Assembly (NCBI GenBank): GCA_038117225.1
Contig: JAYOFM010000104.1
Location: 1-13,641 of the forward strand
Reading direction: 5' to 3'
Source: JAYOFM01 sp038117225
GTDB taxonomy: Bacteria; Pseudomonadota; Alphaproteobacteria; Rhodospirillales; Casp-alpha2
Length of the DNA: 13,641 nt
Below the pieces are notes generated by a model, which was not told the origin of the DNA, did no database searches, and worked only from the letters and a program-made list of their open reading frames with translations. Positions 1-7,046 of the stretch are shown piece after piece; the stretch's first letter is position 1; every line of letters starts with the position of its first letter. Made by a program: the position numbers and the translations under genes.

Positions 1-647
1 TCAACGACATCCGCACCACCCTGCAGGCGCTGATCGCCACCTACGACAACACCAACAGTCTGCACACCAACGCCCACGACGAGGCCTTCACCACGCCGAC
101 GGAGGAGTCCCTGCGCCGCGCCATCGCCATCCAGATGATCATCAACAAGGAATGGGGTCTGGCGCAGAACGAAAATCCGAACCAGGGCTCCTTCATCATC
201 GACGAGCTGACCGATCTGGTCGAGGAAGCAGTGCTCAAGGAGTTCGAGCGCATTTCCGAGCGCGGCGGCGTGCTGGGCGCCATGGAAACCGGCTACCAGC
301 GCGGCAAAATTCAAGAGGAATCCCTGCACTACGAGACCCTGAAGCATTCCGGCGAACTGCCGATCATGGGCGTGAACACCTTCCTCAACCCGAATCCGCC
401 GGCCGAATTCGTGCCCGAACTGCAACGTTCGACCGACGAGGAAAAGCAGGGCCAGATCGCCCGCCTGCGGGATTTCCAGGGCCGAAATGCCGATGCCGCG
501 CCGGACATGATCGACGCCCTGAAACGCGCGGCCACCGGGGGCGACAATGTGTTCGCTGTGCTCATGCGCGCGGTCCGGGTGTGTTCGCTCGGCCAGATCA
601 CCGACGCCCTGTTCGAGGCCGGCGGACAATATCGTCGCAACATGTAG
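1..647 (+). CDS. icmF: Fused isobutyryl-CoA mutase (IcmF), C-terminal part only
   Basis: The open frame starts before the window (first full codon at 3) and ends at TAG 645-647, giving 214 visible residues. These match the C-terminal portion of the mutase subunit of coenzyme B12-dependent acyl-CoA mutases, seen in the motifs NSLHTNAHDEA, TPTEESLRRA, NPNQGSFIIDELTD, GGVLGAMETGYQRGKIQEES and the closing GGQYRRNM. From family knowledge, the last block and the lack of a C-terminal B12 domain favour IcmF, in which the B12 domain and a G-protein chaperone domain lie N-terminal. IcmF interconverts isobutyryl-CoA and n-butyryl-CoA (some versions use pivalyl- or isovaleryl-CoA) in the cytosol. The substrate-selecting residues and the B12 and GTPase domains lie outside the window, so the exact substrate cannot be told. 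The alternative is another methylmalonyl-CoA mutase-type large subunit. The small gene at 660 follows after 12 bases. Confidence 0.85.
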   Translation, partial: NDIRTTLQALIATYDNTNSLHTNAHDEAFTTPTEESLRRAIAIQMIINKEWGLAQNENPNQGSFIIDELTDLVEEAVLKEFERISERGGVLGAMETGYQRGKIQEESLHYETLKHSGELPIMGVNTFLNPNPPAEFVPELQRSTDEEKQGQIARLRDFQGRNADAAPDMIDALKRAATGGDNVFAVLMRAVRVCSLGQITDALFEAGGQYRRNM

Positions 648-659
648 CGAAGCCGCTGT

Positions 660-875
660 ATGGTCGGGCCGATGAAGCCCGAAGATGTCAAATTGCGCGA
701 AGTGCTGTTCGAATTGCAGACGGTGGGGAACTATGTCCGCGTGATCGCCGTCGATACCGACACCAACACCGAAATCACCATGGTCGGCGATCCCAACTAT
801 GGCGAGGAATTGCTCAAACGCATGGCCATGCGCAAGTTGCGCTATGTCATCGCCAAGAACGCCACACGCCGCTAA
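660..875 (+). CDS. Small conserved protein, DUF6898-like
   Basis: A 71-residue protein (67 if the in-frame ATG at 672 is used) starting 12 bases after the icmF stop. Neither ATG has a strong ribosome binding site. The sequence has a compact pattern: LREVLFELQTVGNYVRVIAVD, then TNTEITMVGDPNYGEELL, then a basic tail MAMRKLRYVIAKNATRR. This resembles the short alphaproteobacterial family DUF6898, whose members share a FE.Q..GN.V.V.A.D..T.TE pattern. No catalytic motif, signal peptide or membrane segment is visible. The alternation of short hydrophobic stretches with a turn around GDP suggests a small beta-rich fold followed by one helix. Tight spacing suggests cotranscription with icmF, but nothing shows a functional link. 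The family name is from memory; its function is unknown to me. Confidence 0.7.
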   Translation: MVGPMKPEDVKLREVLFELQTVGNYVRVIAVDTDTNTEITMVGDPNYGEELLKRMAMRKLRYVIAKNATRR

Positions 876-885
876 GCCGCTCCGG

Positions 886-914
886 TCGACAGCGGCACGG
901 TCAACGCCTATAAC
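886..914 (+). promoter_or_regulatory. Sigma70-type promoter candidate for the paired dioxygenase-like genes
   Basis: TCGACA at 886-891 and TATAAC at 909-914 are separated by exactly 17 bases. Each differs from the consensus hexamer at one position. Transcription would begin near 921, giving a leader of about 37 bases before the ATG at 958. The site sits in the 82-base gap after the DUF6898-like gene, so the oxygenase pair can be transcribed separately. This is pattern matching by eye and is untested. Confidence 0.45.
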
Positions 915-957
915 CGCCGCGTCCCGTTCTTGAGCAAAAAACCACGGAACGCCGTCC

Positions 958-1578
958 ATGCGCCTCAACTTTTTCGTCATCGACGAGTTTTATGTCGATA
1001 TTGACGCTGTCCGCGCGTGGGCGTTGACGCTGGATTATCCCCATTACGATACGCCGGCAAACGATGCGGGCAGCGATTCCGCGACCAGGTTTCTGCCGGA
1101 AGGCCTGGATGGCGCGGTTTCCGATATCGTCCGCCAGAAGGTGGTCGGCGATACCGAGCCGCCGCATGGTCATTTCCGGCTGGCCCACGCGGAACACGGC
1201 CGGAATCAGGACTTTCGCATTCAAATGGCCCCCGACATCGAATGGTCGGCGATCCTCTATATGTCACGCGACGAGGATTGCCAGGGCGGCACAGAGTTCT
1301 ACCGCCATATCGCGACGGCATCCGACAATGCGCCGGTCACGGCGGAGGAGTTGACGGCCTGGGGCGTCGGCGAAACACTGGAAGCCGCCGATCCCATTAT
1401 CGAGCGCGATTCCAATGATCTCAGCAAGTGGGAGCACTTGTTCACCGTGCCCATGCGCTACAATCGGTTGATCCTGTTCAGGCCCAACCAGTGGCATACC
1501 TCCGGACCGGCATTTGGCGACCGGCCCGAAAATGCACGCCTGACGCAGATGTTCTTCTTCCGCGCGGCGGCGGGTTAG
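958..1578 (+). CDS. DUF6445-like 2OG-oxygenase-fold protein lacking the HxD metal motif
   Basis: A 206-residue protein with no signal peptide or membrane segment. It aligns without gaps to its downstream neighbour (about 100 of 205 positions identical by my hand count). Shared blocks are HGHFR (70-74), EWSAILYMSRDEDCQGGTEF (from 95), NRLILFRPNQWHTSG (from 168) and ENARLTQMFFF (191-201). The layout is that of a double-stranded beta-helix Fe(II)/2-oxoglutarate oxygenase. The distal histidine (H180) and the 2-oxoglutarate-type arginine (R194) are present. The two proximal iron ligands found in the neighbour as H89 and D91 are Q89 and A91 here (codons CAA at 1222 and GCC at 1228). It is therefore predicted to be a non-catalytic or altered paralogue, perhaps a partner subunit of the next protein. 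The assignment to a DUF6445-like family is from memory and the substrate is unknown. ATG 958 aligns with the neighbour's start. Confidence 0.75.
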   Translation: MRLNFFVIDEFYVDIDAVRAWALTLDYPHYDTPANDAGSDSATRFLPEGLDGAVSDIVRQKVVGDTEPPHGHFRLAHAEHGRNQDFRIQMAPDIEWSAILYMSRDEDCQGGTEFYRHIATASDNAPVTAEELTAWGVGETLEAADPIIERDSNDLSKWEHLFTVPMRYNRLILFRPNQWHTSGPAFGDRPENARLTQMFFFRAAAG

Positions 1579-1600
1579 GCGGGGAGGGGCGGAACAGGGC

Positions 1601-2218
1601 ATGCGCCACAGCAAGATTATCATCGACGACTTTTACGACGACGCCGAAGCGGTGCGCGAATGGGCGCTCGGGCTCGATTATCCGGAATTCGACAAGGACA
1701 CTAACTATCCGGGCTCCAACTCGACCCAGAAATTCATTCCCGACGGCCTCGATGAGATTGCGTCACAGTTGACGCATGAAAAACTGGTCGGCAACAAGAC
1801 TCAGTTTCATGGCCATTTTCGCATCTCGCTGGCCGGCGCCGACGCCAAGCGTGTGCGCAATGTCCATGTCGACACCAACGTCCATTGGTCGGGTATTCTC
1901 TATCTCAGCAGACCGGAGGATTGTGTCGGCGGCACGGAATTTTTCCGCCACATCCCGACAGGAACCGATCGAGGGCCGATCTACGAGCACGAACTGAAAC
2001 AATGGGGGGTTGAGAGCTACAACGAGGCGGTCACCGGTGTGCTGGAACGCGACACGAATGATGCTAGTAAATGGGAAAAACTGATGACCGCGCCCATGCG
2101 CCATAACCGGCTGATCCTGATCCGGCCCTACTTCTGGCACACGGCGGGCATTTCCTTCGGCACCAACTTCGAGAATGGCCGCCTGGTTCAACTGTTCTTC
2201 TTTTCGAAGATCGGCTGA
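1601..2218 (+). CDS. DUF6445-like putative Fe(II)/2-oxoglutarate dioxygenase
   Basis: A 205-residue cytosolic protein, 22 bases after its paralogue, with a purine-rich GGGGAGG (1581-1587) upstream of ATG 1601. It carries a complete candidate metal and cosubstrate set: H89 and D91 in NVHVDTNVHW, H180 in YFWHTAG, and R194 in ENGRLVQLFFF. The spacing from distal His to Arg (14) fits the double-stranded beta-helix oxygenase fold. Other conserved blocks are HGHFR, SGILYLSRPEDCVGGTEFFR and MRHNRLILIRP. In this fold the enzyme would use O2 and 2-oxoglutarate to hydroxylate or otherwise oxidise a substrate. Nothing in the sequence identifies that substrate. The two paralogues probably arose by tandem duplication and are cotranscribed from the 886-914 promoter candidate. 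The fold assignment is fairly secure, the catalytic activity is inferred, and the family name (DUF6445-like) is from memory. Confidence 0.78.
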   Translation: MRHSKIIIDDFYDDAEAVREWALGLDYPEFDKDTNYPGSNSTQKFIPDGLDEIASQLTHEKLVGNKTQFHGHFRISLAGADAKRVRNVHVDTNVHWSGILYLSRPEDCVGGTEFFRHIPTGTDRGPIYEHELKQWGVESYNEAVTGVLERDTNDASKWEKLMTAPMRHNRLILIRPYFWHTAGISFGTNFENGRLVQLFFFSKIG

Positions 2219-2238
2219 GATTGATGGGCTAACCGACC

Positions 2239-2266
2239 GGGTGCCCGTCTTGGCGGCGCCCTGTTT
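2239..2266 (+). terminator. Terminator-like GC hairpin after the paralogue pair
   Basis: GGGTGCC (2239-2245) can pair with GGCGCCC (2255-2261), with one G-U pair and a 9-base loop, and is followed by TGTTT. It lies 21 bases after the stop of the second paralogue. The T-run is short, so it may be weak. It would separate the pair from the fusion gene. Confidence 0.45.
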
Positions 2267-2282
2267 GATAAAATTTATCAAA
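2264..2282. promoter_or_regulatory. Perfect 19-bp palindrome, likely operator
   Basis: TTTGATAAAATTTATCAAA is a perfect inverted repeat with 9-base arms around a single central A. The single-base centre cannot form a hairpin loop, so it looks like a site for a dimeric DNA-binding protein. It overlaps a -35-like TTGATA (2265-2270). It also satisfies the loose TGA-N9-TCA pattern known for RirA-type iron regulators, but that pattern is too short to name a regulator. Confidence 0.5.
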
Positions 2283-2313
2283 TAATATTATATAACAGTA
2301 ATATTTAATATAT
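2265..2313 (+). promoter_or_regulatory. AT-rich promoter region for the redoxin-oxygenase fusion gene
   Basis: This stretch is about 90% A+T in an otherwise GC-rich window. TTGATA at 2265-2270 can serve as -35. Possible -10 boxes are TATATA at 2289-2294 (spacing 18) or TATAAC at 2291-2296 (spacing 20). A second inverted repeat, AATATTA (2284-2290) with TAATATT (2299-2305) around 8 bases, covers the -10 area. The exact -10 box is uncertain; that this is a promoter region is reasonably likely. Confidence 0.45.
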
Positions 2314-2341
2314 GGCCCCGGCCCGATGAACAGGCGGGGCC
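2314..2341 (+). other. Leader hairpin containing the upstream ATG
   Basis: GGCCCCG (2314-2320) pairs perfectly with CGGGGCC (2335-2341) around a 14-base loop. The ATG at 2326 lies inside the loop and has no ribosome binding site. There is no following T-run, so it is not a classical terminator. It may be a leader structure in the mRNA, which argues for translation starting further downstream. Confidence 0.4.
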
Positions 2342-2394
2342 GTTCACGATCTGATGATCGTTCCTGGGGGGGCCGCGTTCGCGGCGGAAACGAA

Positions 2395-3462
2395 TTGATC
2401 GATAGCCAGCGACGCCCACTGTTACCCGGAGATCGCTTTCCCAACTTCGTCATGCGGCAGGGTAACGGCGATCTTTGCGAGCTTTACACGGCGGTCGCCG
2501 GCGGCCCCATCGTGATCCTGACCCTGGACGAAAACGAAAACGAAAACACAAACCGTAATCTTTTTAATTACTTGCGCCAGAATTCGAATGCGCTGTCGGA
2601 GCGCGCGATCAATACATTCGTGATCTGCCCGCCGGGATTGGCCAACGGTATCCAACAAGAGCCGGCGGCGGCGGACGGCGCATTCACGGTCCTTCCCGAT
2701 GAAGGCGGCGAGGCAGCGAGTGCCTATCTCGGCATGGCCGGCGTGTCCGCGCCGGCGGCGTTCGTCCTCGACCCCAATCAGCGGGTCACCGGTATTCACA
2801 CGGGATGCGATCCTTTCTGCATGCTCGGCACGGTAACCGGCATCGTTGACCGGCACACGACGGATCGCGCCGTTCGAACCATTGGCGAGATCGCCCCTGT
2901 CCTCGTCATTCCGAACGTCCTTGATGCGGCAATGATCGAGCGCCTTAAAGACTGTTGGGAAAGCCAGGGCCACGGCGACGGGATGATCCGCGCCGGCGCC
3001 GATCAGGGCGGTGAACGCCACGTCAGCCACGCTTTCAAGCGGCGCAGCGATCATGTCATTGAGGACCCGCAGTTGGATTGGGACCTATCCGACGCGCTGA
3101 TATCGCGCATCGGCCAGGAGGTGGCGCGGGTTCACTATTTCGAGGACTGGGTTTTCGAGCGTTTCCGTATCGGCTGCTACGAGGCGGAAAACGCCGGTTT
3201 CTTTGCGCCACATCGGGACAACTACAACCGCGACGTCCAGAACCGCCGCTTCGCGCTGACCATCAATTTGAACTGTGGCGAATACGAAGGCGGCGGTCTG
3301 CGCTTCCCGGAGTACGGTCCCGAGGAATTCTGCCCACCGACCGGCGGCGGCATCGTCTTTTCGTGTTCATTACTGCATGAGGTGGTGCCCGTCACCAAGG
3401 GGCGGCGTTTCACCTTGTTGAATTTCCTCATCGCCGATCCCGGGCGGAGCGCACCGGCGTAA
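2395..3462 (+). CDS. Redoxin-like domain fused to a prolyl-4-hydroxylase-type 2OG-Fe(II) oxygenase
   Basis: The frame is open from ATG 2326 (378 residues). I prefer TTG 2395 (355 residues) because the first 23 residues are a basic low-complexity run encoded over a hairpin, while GGCGGAAA lies just before 2395. Residue numbers below count from 2326. The N-terminal part (about 32-170) has redoxin features (LLPGDRFPNF, VILTLDEN, YLGMAGVSAPAAFVLDPNQRV), but no cysteine stands in the peroxidatic loop, where an E-N-E-N-E-N repeat occurs instead. The C-terminal part (about 185-370) is a P4H-type oxygenase with H296 and D298 (FFAPHRDNYN), distal H351 (LLHEVVPVTKGRR) and 2-oxoglutarate-type R361, plus YEGGGLRFPEYG. 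It is predicted to hydroxylate an unknown substrate with O2, Fe(II) and 2-oxoglutarate. It follows two other oxygenase-fold genes but appears to have its own promoter. No signal peptide is seen. Confidence 0.8.
   Translation: MIDSQRRPLLPGDRFPNFVMRQGNGDLCELYTAVAGGPIVILTLDENENENTNRNLFNYLRQNSNALSERAINTFVICPPGLANGIQQEPAAADGAFTVLPDEGGEAASAYLGMAGVSAPAAFVLDPNQRVTGIHTGCDPFCMLGTVTGIVDRHTTDRAVRTIGEIAPVLVIPNVLDAAMIERLKDCWESQGHGDGMIRAGADQGGERHVSHAFKRRSDHVIEDPQLDWDLSDALISRIGQEVARVHYFEDWVFERFRIGCYEAENAGFFAPHRDNYNRDVQNRRFALTINLNCGEYEGGGLRFPEYGPEEFCPPTGGGIVFSCSLLHEVVPVTKGRRFTLLNFLIADPGRSAPA
2530..2547 (+). repeat. Hexanucleotide tandem repeat (GAAAAC x3) inside the redoxin domain
   Basis: Three exact copies of GAAAAC encode Glu-Asn three times, residues 69-74 counted from 2326. 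The unit is a multiple of three, so changes in copy number would keep the frame. It lies where peroxiredoxins carry the peroxidatic cysteine loop. Confidence 0.7.
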
Positions 3463-3591
3463 CCGGCATTAATCCCGGTCTACCTGGTGGCGTTTTGCTG
3501 GCAGGCCGTCGCCAGATGTGGTATCAGACCCGACAAACACGGGCAAATCGCCGATTCGCACACACTGGGTTGGGGTCGAGGCAATAAATCC

Positions 3592-4041
3592 ATGACATCC
3601 GATAATGCGACCATCGCCGTCGCCTGCGATCACGGCGGCTTTGAACTGAAGCAGATGCTGATCCAGGACCTTGAGGACAAGGGATACACGGTCCTCGACC
3701 TCGGCACGGACAGCACGGACTCCGTGGATTATCCTGAATTCGGTTATGATATGGCGAAGGCCATTCGCGACGGCAAGGCCGCCCGCGGCCTGCTTATCTG
3801 CGGCAGCGGCATCGGCATCAGTATCGCCGCCAATCGCCACGCGGAAGTGCGCGCCGCCGTCGTCCATGACGCGCTCGGCGCGCGGCTGTCGCGCCAACAC
3901 AATGACGCCAACGTGATCTGCTTTGGCGGCCGCCTGATCGGCCCCGAAGTGGCCCGCGATTGTCTAAATGTTTTTCTGGAAACCGAGTTCGAGGGCGGCC
4001 GCCACGCGCGCCGCGTCGACAAACTATCGCAGCCCCGGTAG
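3592..4041 (+). CDS. rpiB: Ribose-5-phosphate isomerase B
   Basis: A 149-residue protein of the RpiB/LacAB family, close to the usual length. It interconverts ribose 5-phosphate and ribulose 5-phosphate in the cytosolic pentose phosphate pathway. Visible motifs are ACDHGGFELK (D13, H14), DLGTDSTDSVDYPEFG, the catalytic cysteine in LLICGSGIGISIAANR (C70), the substrate-loop stretch LSRQHNDANVICFGGR, and the family-typical C-terminal FEGGRHARRVDKL. ATG 3592 is chosen because the protein then begins four residues before the first beta strand, as in the family. An in-frame ATG at 3487 would add 35 residues with no homology. Placement directly before glyA is common in alphaproteobacteria. The 129-base gap after the oxygenase gene probably contains its promoter, but I see no strong hexamers there. 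Confidence 0.95.
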   Translation: MTSDNATIAVACDHGGFELKQMLIQDLEDKGYTVLDLGTDSTDSVDYPEFGYDMAKAIRDGKAARGLLICGSGIGISIAANRHAEVRAAVVHDALGARLSRQHNDANVICFGGRLIGPEVARDCLNVFLETEFEGGRHARRVDKLSQPR

Positions 4042-4099
4042 ATGTCCCTCAACCCCATGTCGGAACGCGATCCGACCATCACGTAAGGACTTACGCGCC

Positions 4100-5407
<1,308 letters not shown>

Positions 5408-5460
5408 CGGTAAGGGGGGCGCCGCGCGGCGTTCCGCAATAACGACGAACGGAGGTAGAG

Positions 5461-5928
5461 ATGCGGTGTCCTTTTTGCGGCCACGATGATTCCCAGGTGA
5501 AGGACTCGCGTCCGACCGAGGACAACGCCGCCATCCGTCGGCGTCGATCGTGCCCGCAATGCGGCGCCCGCTGGACCACCTTTGAGCGCGTGCAGTTGCG
5601 CGAATTGACAGTGGTTAAGATGGACGGCGACAAGATGCCGTTCGACCGGGACAAACTGAACCGGTCCTTGAAGATCGCGCTGCGCAAGCGGCCGGTCGGC
5701 GAGGACCGTATCGAGCGCATCGTCAATTCCATCCAGCGCCAGCTCGAAACCTCCGGTGAAAGCGAAATTCCGTCGAAAGCCATCGGCGAAATCGTGATGG
5801 AAAATTTGCGCGATCTCGACCCCGTGGCCTACGTCCGCTTCGCCTCAGTTTATCGAAATTTCCGCGAGGCCAAGGATTTCGAAGCCTTCGTCGAGGGCGA
5901 GAACCTGGCGATCGAAGACGGCACCTGA
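5461..5928 (+). CDS. nrdR: Transcriptional repressor NrdR
   Basis: A 155-residue nucleotide-sensing repressor that controls ribonucleotide reductase genes by binding paired NrdR boxes. The N-terminus has the zinc ribbon C3-x2-C6 and C31-x2-C34 (MRCPFCGHDD, SCPQCGARW). It is followed by the hallmark TTFERVQLRELTVVKMDG and an ATP-cone domain (about 49-139) ending in RFASVYRNFREAKDFEAFV. The start is set by a strong GGAGG (5451-5455) 5 bases before ATG 5461. It lies between glyA and ribD, an arrangement known in many alphaproteobacteria and possibly coordinating with nucleotide and folate metabolism. No NrdR-box pair was recognised in this window, so its targets are elsewhere. Confidence 0.97.
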   Translation: MRCPFCGHDDSQVKDSRPTEDNAAIRRRRSCPQCGARWTTFERVQLRELTVVKMDGDKMPFDRDKLNRSLKIALRKRPVGEDRIERIVNSIQRQLETSGESEIPSKAIGEIVMENLRDLDPVAYVRFASVYRNFREAKDFEAFVEGENLAIEDGT

Positions 5929-5947
5929 CGCTTCCGACTGGCAGCAC

Positions 5948-7042
5948 ATGCACGCCGCGCTGGTTCTCGCCCGGCGGGGCCTGGGGCGTGTCTGGCCCAA
6001 CCCGGCCGTCGGCTGCGTGTTAGTACGCCCCGACCTTGACGGGCGCGTCGTCGGCCGTGGGTGGACCCAACCGGGCGGGCGGCCGCACGCGGAAACCATG
6101 GCGATCAGCGCCGCCGGTGATCTGGCGCGTGGCGCGACCGCCTTCGTCACCCTGGAACCGTGCGCCCATCAGGGCGAAACGCCGCCCTGTGCCGATGCCT
6201 TGATCACGGCGGGCGTGGCGCGGACGGTCATTGCCGTCGGCGATCCCGACGCGCGGGTCGATGGCTCTGGCGTGGCACGCCTCGAAGCGGCCGGCATTGA
6301 CGTTACACTCGGTGTGCAGGCCGACGCGGCGGCGGACTTGAACCTCGGTTTTCTGAACCGCACTGGACTCGGCCGACCACTGTTCACCCTGAAGTCGGCG
6401 ACCACACTGGATGGCCGCATCGCCACCCGGAGCGGTGACAGCCAGTGGATCACCGGGGCGGATGCGCGCGCGCACGGCCATCTGTTGCGCGCCCAGCACG
6501 ATGCCGTTCTGACCGGAATCGGCACCGTCGAGGCGGATGATCCTTCACTGACCTGTCGGTTACCCGGCATGGCCGCCCGGTCGCCGATGCGCATCGTCTG
6601 CGACAGCCGATTACGGCTATCGCCGTCCAGTATACTCGCCGCGACGGCACACGAGGTGCCGACCATGGCCATCACGGTGGCGGATCATGACAATAAGCGA
6701 GCGGCACGGCTACGTGACCTCGGTGTCGACATCCTTGTCATCGCCGCCGACGGTGATGGCAGACCCGCAGCTGGCGGCATCGCGCAAGCCCTTGGTGAAC
6801 ACGGCTTGACGCGTGTTCTGGTCGAGGCCGGGGCGACGCTCAACGCGGCGTTTTTGCGCGCCGGCGTGATCGACCGTATCGTCTGGTTCCGCGCCGCCAA
6901 GGCCCTCGGTGGCGATGGCCTCGGCGCCATCGCGGATTTGGGCATTGAAAGCCTTGGCGAGGCGTATACTTATCAACGTCTGAGCATCAGAGAATGCGGC
7001 GGCGATGTGATCGAGGAATACCGCGCCAGCGGTGAGGATTAA
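5948..7042 (+). CDS. ribD: Bifunctional riboflavin deaminase/reductase RibD
   Basis: A 364-residue two-domain enzyme that deaminates the diaminopyrimidine product of GTP cyclohydrolase II and then reduces its ribosyl side chain. The N-terminal cytidine-deaminase-like domain (1-145) shows NPAVGCVLV, the zinc/proton-shuttle motif PHAE (H47, E49) and PCAHQGETPPC with zinc ligands C72 and C81. The C-terminal reductase domain (about 146-360) begins FTLKSATTLDGRIATRSGDS and contains ITGADARAHGHLLRAQHDAVLTGIGTV, LVEAGATL and the NADPH-fold glycine stretches. ATG 5948 corresponds to the conserved Met of the family's first helix. The upstream frame has no other usable start within reach, so the protein is a few residues shorter at the N-terminus than some homologues. 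It starts 19 bases after nrdR. Confidence 0.96.
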   Translation: MHAALVLARRGLGRVWPNPAVGCVLVRPDLDGRVVGRGWTQPGGRPHAETMAISAAGDLARGATAFVTLEPCAHQGETPPCADALITAGVARTVIAVGDPDARVDGSGVARLEAAGIDVTLGVQADAAADLNLGFLNRTGLGRPLFTLKSATTLDGRIATRSGDSQWITGADARAHGHLLRAQHDAVLTGIGTVEADDPSLTCRLPGMAARSPMRIVCDSRLRLSPSSILAATAHEVPTMAITVADHDNKRAARLRDLGVDILVIAADGDGRPAAGGIAQALGEHGLTRVLVEAGATLNAAFLRAGVIDRIVWFRAAKALGGDGLGAIADLGIESLGEAYTYQRLSIRECGGDVIEEYRASGED

Positions 7043-7046
7043 CCCC

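Noticed and set aside
152..913. A 253-codon + strand frame over the end of icmF and the small gene.
   Set aside because: It is Arg-rich, out of frame with recognised proteins and spans two genes; a shadow frame.
2265..2281. FNR/FixK-type box in the AT-rich palindrome (TTGAT...ATCAA).
   Set aside because: The half-sites match but the spacer is 7 bases, while FNR-family sites use 4.
3462..3515. Two short hairpins (ACCGG/CCGGT and CTGGC/GCCAG) between the fusion gene and rpiB as a terminator.
   Set aside because: Stems are only 5 bp with 8-base loops and no T-run; this is common by chance in GC-rich DNA.
3487..3591. A 35-codon upstream extension of rpiB from ATG 3487.
   Set aside because: The added residues have no resemblance to RpiB, and the family starts near ATG 3592. 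The stretch is better seen as intergenic.
3968..4099. A 44-codon upstream extension of glyA from ATG 3968.
   Set aside because: It overlaps rpiB by 74 bases and is not GlyA-like. ATG 4100 has a proper ribosome binding site.
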